This document shows positions 42,143 to 51,883 of a stretch of DNA of 64,000 bases, in pieces. The notes beneath the pieces were generated by a model. It saw nothing but the letters and a program-made list of their open reading frames with translations. It was not told the DNA's origin and did no database searches. This DNA comes from Bacillota bacterium (lineage in GTDB: Bacteria > Bacillota > UBA4882 > UBA10575): NCBI GenBank assembly GCA_012837715.1, contig DUQR01000039.1:81923-145922 (forward strand), written 5' to 3'. How positions within the stretch are numbered: position 1 is the first letter of the stretch; the number at the start of each line of letters is the position of its first letter. Made by a program: the position numbers and the translations under genes.

Positions 42143-43276
42143 ATGGCGAAAAGAGATTATTACGAAGTCCTAGGGGTCCCAAAAGGGGCCAGCGACGAAG
42201 AGATCAAAAAGGCTTACCGGCGTCTGGCCCGCCAGTATCACCCCGATGTGAATAAAGATGATCCAAAGGCGGAAGAGAAGTTTAAAGAGATCAACGAAGC
42301 CCATGAAGTGTTGAGTGATCCGCAGAAACGCGCCGCCTATGACCGATTCGGCCACGCCGGGACCGATCCCAACTTTGGGGGCGGGACCGGTGGTTTTGGC
42401 GACTTTAGTTTTGGTGGCTTTGACGGTTTTGGTGATATTTTTGACATGTTCTTCGGGGGCGGCGGACGTCAGCGGCGGGCCGGTCCGAAACGGGGGGCCG
42501 ACCTTCGGTACGAGTTACGGATCGAATTTGAGGAAGCCGTTTTCGGGAAAAAGACAACGATCCGGATTCCCCGGACGGAAGTGTGTTCTACTTGCCATGG
42601 CAACCGCGCCAAACCCGGCACGCCGATCAAAACCTGCCCGGTTTGTGGCGGCACCGGGCAGGTCCAATCGGTGCAGAACACTGTTTTTGGCCGTTTTTCC
42701 ACAGTTCGTCCTTGTGACCGCTGCCAAGGAGAAGGCAAGATTATCGAAACACCCTGTCCGACCTGCGCCGGCCGTGGACGGATCCGGCAGGAACGGGAGA
42801 TCGAGGTCACAATTCCCGCCGGGATCGACAATGGACATCGTTTGCGTCTGAGCGGGGAAGGGGAAGCGGGCGAACGGGGCGGAATGCCGGGCGACCTTTA
42901 CGTCCATTTTTCGGTCAAACCCCACCCGCTCTTTAAACGGAACGGGAACGATCTCCTGCTCGAACAGCCGATCAGTTTTGCCCAGGCGGCTTTGGGCGCA
43001 ACCATCGAAGTCCCCACTTTAGAAGGGACCGCTACGTTAAAGATCCCCGAAGGAACCCAACCGGGAACCCAGTTCCGCCTCCGTGGGAAAGGCGTTCCCT
43101 ATCTACGGGGGAGCGGGCGCGGGGATGAGTTGGTCCGGGTCCGGATCGAGGTTCCGTCGAAGCTTACCGCCGCCCAGCGGGAAGCCATTGAACAGTTGGC
43201 CGAGGCCTTCGGTGAAGAGGTGGCCCCTGAGGAGAAAAAGTTTATTAACAAACTAAAAGAGGCCTTTGGCAAATAA
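42143..43276 (+). CDS. dnaJ: Chaperone protein DnaJ
   Basis: A 377-residue type I Hsp40. It has a J-domain (1-70) with the HPD motif ([10 protein letters not shown]), a Gly/Phe-rich linker ([17 protein letters not shown]) and a zinc domain with four CxxC motifs ([31 protein letters not shown]). The first is less regular than usual, with Asn for Gly. Two C-terminal substrate domains follow. It stimulates DnaK. The upstream site (GCGGAAGAGTGG) is a weak ribosome binding site. Confidence 0.97.
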   Translation: MAKRDYYEVLGVPKGASDEEIKKAYRRLARQYHPDVNKDDPKAEEKFKEINEAHEVLSDPQKRAAYDRFGHAGTDPNFGGGTGGFGDFSFGGFDGFGDIFDMFFGGGGRQRRAGPKRGADLRYELRIEFEEAVFGKKTTIRIPRTEVCSTCHGNRAKPGTPIKTCPVCGGTGQVQSVQNTVFGRFSTVRPCDRCQGEGKIIETPCPTCAGRGRIRQEREIEVTIPAGIDNGHRLRLSGEGEAGERGGMPGDLYVHFSVKPHPLFKRNGNDLLLEQPISFAQAALGATIEVPTLEGTATLKIPEGTQPGTQFRLRGKGVPYLRGSGRGDELVRVRIEVPSKLTAAQREAIEQLAEAFGEEVAPEEKKFINKLKEAFGK

Positions 43277-43318
43277 ATCGGAAAAAATCACCAATTTAGA
43301 ATAATATTTTGTATACAG

Positions 43319-43346
43319 AAACCCGCACATAGTGGCGGGTTTTTTC
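43319..43346 (+). terminator. Terminator of the heat-shock operon
   Basis: AAACCCGC-ACATAGTG-GCGGGTTTTTT, 45 bp after the dnaJ stop. Confidence 0.85.
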
Positions 43347-43410
43347 ATATTTTATCCTAAGATATCCGCCCTTGGGGTAAGCAAAGGAATCAATTGATGA
43401 GGAGGAACGG

Positions 43411-44421
43411 TTGTCGATGCGAAAGGTTGTCTTGGTCTTCTTATCCACCCTTCTGGTCATCGGCGGCGTTTTGGGCCCCTTGGTCCAGGCTGCGCCGATG
43501 GAAGAACTAAAAATCGCCGGCCAGTTTGGTCTGGTGTATGCCCCTTTAATGGTGGCAAAAGCGCGGGGGATCTTTGAACGCCACGGATTAAAACCGGTTT
43601 GGAAGGAGTATGGCTCCGGAGGGGCGGTGCGGGAAGCACTCATCTCCGGAGAGGTTGATGTCGGCTTCATGGGGATCCCTCCTTTCCTGATCGGTTGGGA
43701 TAAAGGTTGCGAATGGAAAATAGCCTGTGGATTCGTCATTGTTCCCATCGGTTTAGTGACGTACGATCCGAATATCAAAAGTCTCAAAGACTTTAAACCG
43801 GAAGACAAAATTGCAGTCCCCTCTCCCGGTAGTATCCAACATATTTTACTGGCGATGGCCGCCGAAAAAGAACTGGGTGACCCGAATGCGTTAGACAACA
43901 ATATCGTCGCCATGGCCCATCCCGATGGGGCGGCGGCGCTCATCTCGAAAAAAGGAATAAAAGCGCACTTTACCACACCCCCCTACTTGTTCGAAGAATT
44001 GTCCCAGCCCGGTTTCCACTTGATCGTCGACGATGTCACCATCTTCGGCCATCCATTTAACTTCAATGTGGGAGTCGCGTCGGAACGTTTTCATGACCGG
44101 CGCCCGGCGGCCTACAGCAGTTTTGTCAACGCCATTGGTGAAGCGATGGCCTGGATTAACTGTAATAAAGAGGAAGCCGCCAAGCTTTTGGCGCCCGAGT
44201 TTGGGTTAACCCCCGAAAAAACCCTAACCTATCTTAACTGGGAAGGGATGAACTACACCTCGGCTCCCTATGGCCTCATGGGATTTGGCGAGTTTATGGC
44301 GAAAGCCGGTTATATCAAACGGGCGCCGGCCAGTCTGGAAGAGATTGCCTTCGAAAATGTCCTGGCGATCGTGGGCAGCCGCGCCGGAGGCCCTTCGGAA
44401 ATTGAAAAGATCCAGTACTAA
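43411..44421 (+). CDS. Periplasmic ABC substrate-binding protein, NMT1/THI5-like (second system)
   Basis: A 336-residue binding protein with a Sec signal peptide (RKVVLVFLSTLLVIGGVLGP) and a VQAAPM cleavage site. There is no lipobox Cys, so it is predicted to be soluble in a periplasm. The mature protein (LKIAGQFGLVYAPLMVAKARGIFERHGL; EALISGEVDVGFMGIPP; VPSPGSIQHILLAMAAEKELG) fits the NMT1/SsuA-like family of nitrate, sulfonate or pyrimidine importers. Starts at TTG 43411 (5 nt after GGAGG) and ATG 43417 are both reasonable. Permease and ATPase genes follow. The ligand is unknown. Confidence 0.85.
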   Translation: MSMRKVVLVFLSTLLVIGGVLGPLVQAAPMEELKIAGQFGLVYAPLMVAKARGIFERHGLKPVWKEYGSGGAVREALISGEVDVGFMGIPPFLIGWDKGCEWKIACGFVIVPIGLVTYDPNIKSLKDFKPEDKIAVPSPGSIQHILLAMAAEKELGDPNALDNNIVAMAHPDGAAALISKKGIKAHFTTPPYLFEELSQPGFHLIVDDVTIFGHPFNFNVGVASERFHDRRPAAYSSFVNAIGEAMAWINCNKEEAAKLLAPEFGLTPEKTLTYLNWEGMNYTSAPYGLMGFGEFMAKAGYIKRAPASLEEIAFENVLAIVGSRAGGPSEIEKIQY

Positions 44422-44463
44422 GCAACAAACAAAAAAGGCCGGTAGGCAGTAAGGGAGGGCCTG

Positions 44464-45267
44464 ATGGTGAAAGAAACCCGCCACCTAAAAAAGGAAAAGA
44501 ATAAGACCCTTAACCAAGCGTTGTTTATTGTCGGAGCGTTGATCGGATGGGAACTATTAGCCCGGACGGGATGGTTCCCACCCCTTCTCTTTCCGAAGAT
44601 GAGCGAGGTCTTTACCCAATTGATTGCAGAAATCGTCAATGGTGAGATCCTCCGGAGACTGGCTTTTTCCCTCTATATTATTCTCTGGGGCCTTGGTTTG
44701 GCGGTGCTCACCTCCGCGGTGGTGACTACGGTCGCAATGCTCTCCCCCCTTGTTTCCGCGTGGGTGCAAGCCCTAATGGCCATTATGCACCCCCTGCCCG
44801 GCATTGCCATTTTGCCCATCATCATTCTTTGGCTGGGGACCGGCTCCCGGTCCATCGTCGCGGTGATTTGGTTCTCCTCGATCTGGCCCCTTATTGCCAA
44901 CCTGCATACGGGTTTACGGTCGGTGCCGACCACCCAAATCGAGGTAGGTCGGAACTTAGGCCTCAAAGGAATCGCTCTGGTCCGTTCCATATTGATCCCC
45001 GGCGCCTTTCCTTATATCCTCACCGGATTACGGGTCGGGTGGGCCCGGGCTTGGCAGGCTTCGGTGGCTGCGGAAATGGTCTTCGGGGCTTCTGGCGGCG
45101 AGGGCGGTTTGGGCTGGTTTATCTACAAAAAACGCTTTTTCATGGAGATCCCCAGTGTTTTTGGGGGAATGGTTATTATCATTCTCATTGGTTTATTGGT
45201 GGAACGACTTTGCTTTGAAGGAGTCGAAGTGCGTACGGTAAGACGCTGGGGGATGACCTCAGAGTAG
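44464..45267 (+). CDS. ABC importer permease (second system)
   Basis: This 267-residue SsuC/TauC-type permease has about six helices. The EAA loop is GLRVGWARAWQASVAAEMVFGASGGEGGLGWFI. It starts 42 bp after the binding-protein gene, behind GGGAGGG. It works with the flanking binding protein and the ATPase, which is separated from it by 148 bp containing a possible RNA motif. Confidence 0.9.
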   Translation: MVKETRHLKKEKNKTLNQALFIVGALIGWELLARTGWFPPLLFPKMSEVFTQLIAEIVNGEILRRLAFSLYIILWGLGLAVLTSAVVTTVAMLSPLVSAWVQALMAIMHPLPGIAILPIIILWLGTGSRSIVAVIWFSSIWPLIANLHTGLRSVPTTQIEVGRNLGLKGIALVRSILIPGAFPYILTGLRVGWARAWQASVAAEMVFGASGGEGGLGWFIYKKRFFMEIPSVFGGMVIIILIGLLVERLCFEGVEVRTVRRWGMTSE

Positions 45268-45415
45268 AACTTCTTCCGTTGTCACTCTTAACAAGGAGGC
45301 CAAGACAATAGACCGTGGCCCCAGCGGCGCTTGAATTGGTCGTGCATGCCGGTTACCGACAGGATTATTTAATCAAAGGCGGGTGAACAACTAGAGCTAT
45401 TTTCTAAGTAAGGGG
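45268..45415 (+). other. Intergenic region with a second copy of the GCCCCAGCGGC motif
   Basis: GACC (45311), GCCCCAGCGGC (45318-45328) and GGTCGT (45338-45343) occur with nearly the same spacing as in the hrcA-grpE gap. GACC/GGTC can pair to enclose the 11-mer. A gap this long inside an ABC operon is unusual. Confidence 0.35.
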
Positions 45416-46270
45416 TTGATCAGCATAGTGAAGCAAGACCAATTAGTCGTGGAATCATTATCAAAGCGTTTTTACGTCGGCGACCGGGAAATTAACGCCC
45501 TGGATAAGATTGACTTCAAGGTGAAAAACGGGGAATTCATAAACCTCATTGGACCTTCCGGATGCGGTAAATCTACTTTACTCCGCTGTATCGCCGGTTT
45601 TGAAAAACCCACGGGCGGCCGGGTCATCCTCAACGGCCAGGAGATCAGCGGTCCCGGGGTGGAACGGATGATGGTCTTCCAAAACTTCGAACAATTATTC
45701 CCCTGGTATACGGTGCAAGAAAATATCATGTTTGCCCTAAAGGTGACTGGCCGGGCCGTCTCGCGCGCCGAACGGAAAGAGATTACTGGGGCTTACCTGA
45801 AGTTGGTTGGTTTAACCGGTTTTGCCGATCTTTATCCCCACCAACTTTCGGGCGGGATGAAACAACGGGTGGCCATCGCCCGCGCCCTCTCCGTCCGCCC
45901 CCGGATTCTGTTGATGGATGAACCTTTCGGTAGTTTGGATGCGATGACCCGTTTAACCCTCCAGGAAGAGCTGATCCGGATCTGGGGAGAGACCAAAGTC
46001 ACCATTCTCTTTGTCACCCATAACATTGAAGAAGCAATCATGCTTGGTGACCGTATTGTCGTCCTGGACGCCAACCCGGGCCGGGTTAAAGCGATTATTG
46101 CCAATCAATTAGCCCGGCCCCGTTCCCCGGAGGCTAAAGAGTTCAACTTGATCTGGGAGCAGATCCATACCCTTTTAGGCTTCAAAAACCCGGAACAGAC
46201 GAAAGCGGAAAAAAACGTCACCCAACTTTTTGGTGACGAACGGGAATTATCCCTCCTCCCCCATCTTTAG
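45416..46270 (+). CDS. ABC importer ATP-binding protein (second system)
   Basis: A 284-residue ABC ATPase with Walker A (IGPSGCGKSTLLRCIAGF), signature QLSGGMKQRVAIARALSV, Walker B (ILLMDEPFGSLDAMTR) and switch His in FVTHNIEEAI. It resembles NrtD/SsuB/TauB, with about 40 extra C-terminal residues. It starts at TTG 45416, or at GTG 45428, behind AAGGGG. It completes the second NMT1-type importer. Confidence 0.9.
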   Translation: MISIVKQDQLVVESLSKRFYVGDREINALDKIDFKVKNGEFINLIGPSGCGKSTLLRCIAGFEKPTGGRVILNGQEISGPGVERMMVFQNFEQLFPWYTVQENIMFALKVTGRAVSRAERKEITGAYLKLVGLTGFADLYPHQLSGGMKQRVAIARALSVRPRILLMDEPFGSLDAMTRLTLQEELIRIWGETKVTILFVTHNIEEAIMLGDRIVVLDANPGRVKAIIANQLARPRSPEAKEFNLIWEQIHTLLGFKNPEQTKAEKNVTQLFGDERELSLLPHL

Positions 46271-46354
46271 TTAAAACGGCAAAAGTGAAGCCAAAGAAGT
46301 GATTGGAGATGGGCTTGGCAAAAATGGGGTTTGCGTTATCCCTAACTTGACTTT

Positions 46355-46996
46355 CTACAGGTGCCCGAGTTTAAAGACCTGCTTCATCCATTCGCGGGCA
46401 ATCAGGGCATGTCCGGCTTCGGTGGGGTGGACACCGTCTTGTAGCCAGTAGGCAGGTTTTTGCACGCTGGCCGCCTGGGCAAAGATCCCGTCGTACGGGA
46501 TGAAGACAGTATTATATTCCCGCGCCAGTTTCCGGACGACTTGAATTTTGGGGCCCAGGTCTTCATACCACATTTCCTGGCCTTCCTGAACCGGCAAGAG
46601 AAAGGGTTCGCAAAGGACGATCTCGGCGTCAAGCCTTTCTTTGGTTTGCTTTAAGATCGCCCGGTAATTGGCTTCAAACTCCTCCACCGGTAGCGGCATA
46701 TTGCTGTCGTACCGCCGCCAGCAGTCATTAATCCCAATCATGATGGAGACCAAGTCGGGTTTGAGATCCAAGCAGTCTTCCTGCCACCGGGCCTTAAGAT
46801 CAACCACCCGGTCGCCACTGACGCCCCGGTTGAGAAAAGCCCCGTTTATCTCCGGGAAAAGGGCTTTGACCCAGCCGGCGATCATCAAGGCATACCCCGT
46901 GCCTAAACTCCACGGTTCTTCCCGGTTCCTCCCGGCGTCCGTGATACTGTCTCCCTGAAAAAGAATAAGAGGGTTTTTGGTTGCAGTAAGGTTCAT
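46355..46996 (-). CDS. SGNH/GDSL-family hydrolase
   Basis: A 213-residue esterase-fold protein. Block I is ILFQGDSITDAGR (Ser nucleophile), block II has NRGVSGDRVVDL, block III has MIGINDCWRR (Asn), and block V has DGVHPTEAGH (Asp and His). No signal peptide is visible, so it is cytoplasmic. The form with GINDCWRRY and WLQDGVHPT is common in Bacillota and often linked to deacylation of sugars, but no substrate can be stated. The ATG follows GGAAGTG. Confidence 0.9.
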   Translation of the reverse strand: MNLTATKNPLILFQGDSITDAGRNREEPWSLGTGYALMIAGWVKALFPEINGAFLNRGVSGDRVVDLKARWQEDCLDLKPDLVSIMIGINDCWRRYDSNMPLPVEEFEANYRAILKQTKERLDAEIVLCEPFLLPVQEGQEMWYEDLGPKIQVVRKLAREYNTVFIPYDGIFAQAASVQKPAYWLQDGVHPTEAGHALIAREWMKQVFKLGHL

Positions 46997-47397
46997 CAGG
47001 ACACTTCCTTTTCGATTACAAGATTGTTAAGGTTACTAATACAACACGGACTAATATTTTCCTGCCTGTTAGCTCCGCCGCGGCCGCCCGCTTATGGTTC
47101 CTCCTGAACCTAAAGCGGCGCGCGACTTCCTGTTGCGCGACCCGCTTTCAACCTCTGCTTCACGAAGAAGACGATGCCAAGAAATACCTATGAGAAATTA
47201 AAACACTGCATAGCATTTATGTTCTTTAGAAGAAAATAAAGGTTTTTAGACTACCCATGGAAAATTAAAACAACTAAGCGCGGTTAAAGAGATGGACGAG
47301 TATATCCATTTCTAGATTACCTCGCGAAGGAAGGATTTTAATTGGGTATAGATGGGCTGTTTCATTTTTGCAAATTCGGGGATAAGGAAGGTGTAAA
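46997..47397. other. Divergent gap between two hydrolase genes
   Basis: 401 bp containing both promoters. GAAATTAAAACA (near 47195) and GAAAATTAAAACA (near 47261) form an imperfect direct repeat. A GC-rich block with GCGCGCGAC and TTGCGCGACC lies near 47114-47142. No gene, RNA or terminator was recognised. Confidence 0.3.
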
Positions 47398-48369
47398 ATG
47401 CGGGAGACGAATTTTACCTTTGTTGATGATGATGGCGAGAAGATTTTTGTCTATAAGTGGTCCCCTGAGGATAACCAACCAAAAGCGGTTGTCCAGATTG
47501 CCCATGGGTTAGTAGAGACCGCAGCACGTTATCGGCGGGTGGCGGAGGCGTTAACGGCCAATGGTTACCTGGTCTACGCCAATGATCACCGTGGTCATGG
47601 TCAAACCGCCCGTTCCCTTGAAGCCCTGGGCGACTGGGGGGAAGATGGCTTTAACGCTTCTGTGCAAAACCTGCATCATCTGGCGGGGATCATTAAAAAA
47701 GAAAACCCCGGTTTGCCCCTTTTTCTATTTGGCCACAGTATGGGGTCGTTTTTCGTCCAAAACTACCTAACAAAATATCCTCTGGATTTACAGGGGGTTA
47801 TTCTTTCCGGTTCCAACGATAGCCCGGGATTGGCCTTAAATTTTGGCATCGCCATCGCGAAAAGGGAGATGGCGAAGACCGGACCAGGGACACGCAGCCC
47901 CAAACTGAACAAACTGGCTTTTGGCGCCTATAATAAAGGCTTTGAACCGGCGCGGACTCCCTTTGACTGGCTGAGCCGTGATGAAGCTGAGGTCGATAAG
48001 TACATAAACGATCCATACTGCGGTGGGATCGCTTCCGTTGGTCTTTACTACGATCTTTTCCGTGGCTTAAAAGAAACCTATAAGCAAGAGAACCGCCAAA
48101 GAATTCCGCGGGAATTACCGGTTTACATCTTCTCCGGGAGTAAAGATCCGGTTGGGATGAACGGTAAAGGTGTGCGTAAGCTCGTGCGGAATTATCAACG
48201 ACTCGGCCTCAAGGATTTGACTTACAAACTTTATCAAGACGGACGTCATGAAATGTTAAATGAGATCAATCGGGACGAAGTCACCAAGGATCTGCTGAAC
48301 TGGCTTGATCAGCAGACGGCTAAGGCAAAGCGGAAGCCCACTGGGACGGGAAATACGATTGGAGATTGA
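47398..48369 (+). CDS. Alpha/beta hydrolase, monoacylglycerol lipase-like
   Basis: A 323-residue alpha/beta hydrolase of the Hydrolase_4 type. It has IAHGLVETAARYRRVAEAL, VYANDHRGHGQTA, the nucleophile elbow FGHSMGSFFV, an acid in FSGSKDPVG and the His in YQDGRHEMLNEINRDEV. The pattern matches monoacylglycerol and lysophospholipid lipases. There is no signal peptide. The start ATG follows AAGGAAGG. A Lys/Arg-rich tail ends the protein. Confidence 0.9.
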   Translation: MRETNFTFVDDDGEKIFVYKWSPEDNQPKAVVQIAHGLVETAARYRRVAEALTANGYLVYANDHRGHGQTARSLEALGDWGEDGFNASVQNLHHLAGIIKKENPGLPLFLFGHSMGSFFVQNYLTKYPLDLQGVILSGSNDSPGLALNFGIAIAKREMAKTGPGTRSPKLNKLAFGAYNKGFEPARTPFDWLSRDEAEVDKYINDPYCGGIASVGLYYDLFRGLKETYKQENRQRIPRELPVYIFSGSKDPVGMNGKGVRKLVRNYQRLGLKDLTYKLYQDGRHEMLNEINRDEVTKDLLNWLDQQTAKAKRKPTGTGNTIGD

Positions 48370-48535
48370 ACCGGTGTAAAGTAAGGACAATGAAGGGCCA
48401 GTACACCAACAACAATTCCTCTGACTAATATAAAATTTCCTTTAACAACATTTATAGTTATTACGCTTTACGATATGATATCAATTGAGACCAAAGCAAT
48501 TAAAAAGCAAAAACTGATATGAAGGAGGCGTTGTT

Positions 48536-49183
48536 TTGAAAGGTGTAATTTTTGATATGGACGGCGTTATTATTGATAGTGAGCCGATCCATACTAAACT
48601 GGAAAAAGATTTATTGGAAGAATCCGGTGGCGATTATTCGAAGATAAAACACGAGGATTTTATGGGGACCACCGATGTTCAGATGTGGAGCACTTTTAAA
48701 GAACAATTTAAGATCAAACATTCTGTGGAAGAATTAATAAATATGAAATGGGATAGGTTTATCGCCAATCTCCATCAAATACCTTTAGTGGACAATGTAT
48801 TAGATTTCATGGCCTCCTTGCGTAATGTTGGTTACAAACTGGGACTGGCTTCCTCGAATAACGAAAGAACCGTAGAAGTAGTAAAAAACAAGTTCGGTCT
48901 GGCTAAATATATAGATGTATTTATTAATGGAGAAGCGGTTGCCAAGGGAAAGCCTGATCCGGAAATATTTCTTACTACGGCAAAGCATCTGGGTTTAAAA
49001 CCAGAGGATTGTCTAGTGATTGAAGACACCAGAAATGGTGTTCTGGCAGCAAAAGCAGCCGGAATGAAATGTGTCGGCTTTCAGAACAAAAACTCCGGAG
49101 CGCAAGATTTATCTAAAGCCGATTTAATCGTGAGCAGCTATAAAGATTTAACGATCGAAGATATGAAGAGATTATTTAAATAA
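48536..49183 (+). CDS. HAD-family phosphatase, beta-phosphoglucomutase-like
   Basis: A 215-residue HAD hydrolase. It has motif I FDMDGVIIDSEP, motif II in GLASSNN, motif III Lys in AKGKPDPEIF and motif IV IEDTRNGVLAAKAAGMKCVGF, with a helical cap after motif I. It belongs to the subfamily of sugar-phosphate phosphatases and beta-phosphoglucomutases. It starts at TTG behind AAGGAGG. Its codons are clearly more AT-rich than those of most neighbours, which hints at recent acquisition. Confidence 0.9.
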   Translation: MKGVIFDMDGVIIDSEPIHTKLEKDLLEESGGDYSKIKHEDFMGTTDVQMWSTFKEQFKIKHSVEELINMKWDRFIANLHQIPLVDNVLDFMASLRNVGYKLGLASSNNERTVEVVKNKFGLAKYIDVFINGEAVAKGKPDPEIFLTTAKHLGLKPEDCLVIEDTRNGVLAAKAAGMKCVGFQNKNSGAQDLSKADLIVSSYKDLTIEDMKRLFK

Positions 49184-49225
49184 TTATATGGATCACCTAC
49201 GCGGGATTAATCTTTGTTTGGGACG

Positions 49226-49277
49226 CCAACCAACAGGACCAAGCCAAACTCATTTGCTTGGTCCTGTTGGTTGGTTT
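49226..49277 (+). terminator. Long bidirectional terminator
   Basis: CCAACCAACAGGACCAAGC and its exact reverse complement form a 19-bp perfect stem with an 11-nt loop, followed by TTTATTT. It separates the convergent HAD and large hydrolase genes. Confidence 0.9.
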
Positions 49278-49308
49278 ATTTCAACGCCAAAAAACGTAAA
49301 ACCGGGGG

Positions 49309-51537
49309 CTAATGGAAACCAAGATCATCGAGAAAGATCGTTCCCTTTGGCGAACGATTAAAGACAAAACTAATTTGGGCAAGGCGGTCGGGATCGATGG
49401 CTTCGTTCTCCGCCAAAAAAGCGGTTAAATGAATTGTGTAGGTGGTATAGACCGGCTCCGTCTCAGAAGAAACCTTCAGCGGTGGTTTGAACCTGCGGTG
49501 AGTTAGGGGTGGCGGCAGAGGCATGATGCTACTGAGAGGCAGTTCAGCCCTTTCTCCGGCCCGATCCGTGAGCATGATGGTGAAATCAAGGGGTTCCTGC
49601 TCCTTCGAGACGTTAGCGGCCGCGAAGGTTAGCCCGGCGGAACCCGCCGCATCGAGGGTAAAACCTGCGGGTAGTTGCAGGCTGTAGGAAGCTGGGCCGG
49701 ATTGTTCATGATCCCATTCCAAGCGCACGCCCATGGAATCACGCAAGCGTTTGCTTGCCATGGTGGGAGGCTCTTCACGCCAGGTAACCAGGTTGACACC
49801 CTCAAGCCGGGTTCCCGGTAAAGTGGCTGTCTTAAGGTTAAGATCTTCTTCAAAATTCGCGATCTGCCGTATACCGGAGCTGACGTACTGGGACAGATAG
49901 ATTCCTGTGGGTAGCCATTCCCCTCCGGACAGCGGATTGCGAAAGAGTTGTTCATACTCTTTCCGACCGTTCACTGAGGCGTCCAGGAAGCCGGCGATCA
50001 AGACTTTAGCCAGCATTTCTTGCTCTTCAGCGGGCATGATCTCGCCGCGGTTCAGGAACCATTTGGCGCCGGGGACATCCACCCGCCCCCAGGTGGTGTT
50101 AAACTGGCCGTGGTTCGCGCCATCGATGTAAACGGCCGCTTTAAAGTAGTCTTCGCCGTTGGTGAAAGCGACGCGATCATACTGGTTTGCCCCGGCGAAG
50201 GAGTACACATCGGCATCGGCTGCGCCATGCAAAACCAGATAGTTGATATTTTCCAGAGGAGTGAAGGCTCTCCGGGGTTTATACTGTCCGTCGGAAGGGG
50301 CGATCGCGATAACGGCACGGAGATCAAAGCCGAAATCGAAGCGGAGGGCGGCGTTATCCGGATAGACCGGCAGGTGGTTAAAGGCCGCAGCAATCGCGGC
50401 GGCTTCCCCGCCGCGGGAATGGCCAATTAAGGCCAGCTTATTCATATCCACCTTATTTTCGAAAAGATGGCCCTGGGTTGAATTCCACCGACGCCAGAGC
50501 GCGAGGTGTTCCAGGAGCAGATAGCCGCGGGCGTCATTCTCTTCAGCCAGCCCTCCCAGGATAAACTCGGCCAGACCGCCTCCGTTCAGGAAGTTCTGGT
50601 CGACCGAAGCAACGATCCACCCCCTACTGGCCAGTAATTCGCCGAGATAAGCGTAGCCGGGGTCGGAGAAATCATCCATGGCGTGATTACCGTGGACGAC
50701 CAAGACCAAGGGGAAGGGCCCTTCTCCTTCGGGATACCAAACACGGGCATTGAGGGGCGCTTCCGTAAGGTCGAACCCCCAAAAAAGCTTCCGTAGCCGG
50801 CTGGTGATCCCACTCTTTATTCTGACCAAGGGGGTAAGATCCACGGTGGGGGTGGAAAGATTAACATCCTTTCCATATTCGGGCCGCTTGTCGGCGCCGC
50901 TCCCGTAGGTAAGGGTCAGGACAGGATAGCTTCCTCTTTCAGCCGGGTTATCCAGGCGGCTCAGGGCGGAATCGGCCGGTTCCCCGCCAAATTCAGCCGG
51001 TTGGTAGCGTGGGCCGGTCCAGGCAAACCAGAAAGCCATGACGGTCAGGATCAGACCGCCAAAAAGGAGCATCCCCACAGCGACCCGGCGTTTTACCGGC
51101 TCAAGGCCTTTTTCGGTGAGGGCGCCGATCCCCGCTCCGGTAAGGGAGGAAGCCCCGATGATCAGGACAAGGAGGCCGAAGACATTTACGAAGAGGAGAA
51201 CAGATGACCTTAAAACCATAAAAAGGAGAAAGACAGTCCCCACCAGCACCCAACGGGAGAACCGCGGTATTTTCTCAAACTGTCCCAGTAGAAAGACGAT
51301 CAGTTGGCCGAGGAGGAGCGAAGCCGCATAGAGGAGTACGGCCAGGCATAAGGTTTCTAACCACCTTTGGAGGCTGCTCGGGGAGGCACTGAATAAAGAA
51401 CCAAACCACACAATTACGCTAGTCAAAAGCAGGAGATAGGCGGCGCCTTTCCAGGCGCGCGGCCCTAGGCTGAAGGCCCGCTTGAGACTGGCGGTTATGG
51501 CAATTAACTTGCTGGAAACTTTCGTCTTGATACGCAC
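49309..51537 (-). CDS. Large membrane-anchored alpha/beta hydrolase
   Basis: A 742-residue protein. The first 180 or so residues hold about five membrane helices (e.g. AAYLLLLTSVIVWFGSLF, RWVLVGTVFLLFMVL). An alpha/beta hydrolase domain follows (about 240-540), with the oxyanion region LVLVVHGNHAMDDFSD, the nucleophile elbow LALIGHSRGGEAAAIAA, an acid in LVLHGAADADVYSF and a His in GANHGQFN. The C-terminal 180 residues look like a beta-sandwich (FTIMLTDRAGERAELPL). The hydrolase core resembles chlorophyllase/PET-hydrolase-like families. The catalytic part should face outside. The substrate is unknown. Confidence 0.75.
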   Translation of the reverse strand: MRIKTKVSSKLIAITASLKRAFSLGPRAWKGAAYLLLLTSVIVWFGSLFSASPSSLQRWLETLCLAVLLYAASLLLGQLIVFLLGQFEKIPRFSRWVLVGTVFLLFMVLRSSVLLFVNVFGLLVLIIGASSLTGAGIGALTEKGLEPVKRRVAVGMLLFGGLILTVMAFWFAWTGPRYQPAEFGGEPADSALSRLDNPAERGSYPVLTLTYGSGADKRPEYGKDVNLSTPTVDLTPLVRIKSGITSRLRKLFWGFDLTEAPLNARVWYPEGEGPFPLVLVVHGNHAMDDFSDPGYAYLGELLASRGWIVASVDQNFLNGGGLAEFILGGLAEENDARGYLLLEHLALWRRWNSTQGHLFENKVDMNKLALIGHSRGGEAAAIAAAFNHLPVYPDNAALRFDFGFDLRAVIAIAPSDGQYKPRRAFTPLENINYLVLHGAADADVYSFAGANQYDRVAFTNGEDYFKAAVYIDGANHGQFNTTWGRVDVPGAKWFLNRGEIMPAEEQEMLAKVLIAGFLDASVNGRKEYEQLFRNPLSGGEWLPTGIYLSQYVSSGIRQIANFEEDLNLKTATLPGTRLEGVNLVTWREEPPTMASKRLRDSMGVRLEWDHEQSGPASYSLQLPAGFTLDAAGSAGLTFAAANVSKEQEPLDFTIMLTDRAGERAELPLSSIMPLPPPLTHRRFKPPLKVSSETEPVYTTYTIHLTAFLAENEAIDPDRLAQISFVFNRSPKGTIFLDDLGFH

Positions 51538-51883
51538 TTATCCTCATCACCTTTCCTTGATCCTTTACGAATTGCCTAATTCGTCCTTGACCTCACTAAT
51601 ATATAATCGGAACAAACAATATTTCCTATATTTCATTTTAAAGAATTATCCAAAAAAGGGAAGCGTTTACGCCATTTGACTCTGAAGATTTCTGCAACGA
51701 AGGATTTTCCGTTACAATCAGGAAAGGGACGCGAAGACATGATCTCGGGTTTATCTTGAAGCAGGCGATCGGGAATATGAATCAATGGACACATAAAGTC
51801 CGCTCTCAGCGTGTGGTGGAGCTAATCAGATCAAGGTTATAGTATAATAAAACCGGCGACTACGAGGGAAGGGGAGGAAAAGG
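51538..51883. other. Divergent gap with a palindrome
   Basis: The perfect inverted repeat ACGAATT-GCCT-AATTCGT (51567-51584) lies 30 bp ahead of the large hydrolase start and could be an operator. A TATAAT box (51843-51848) lies 36 bp ahead of the Smr gene. The rest is AT-rich with no gene recognised. Confidence 0.4.
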
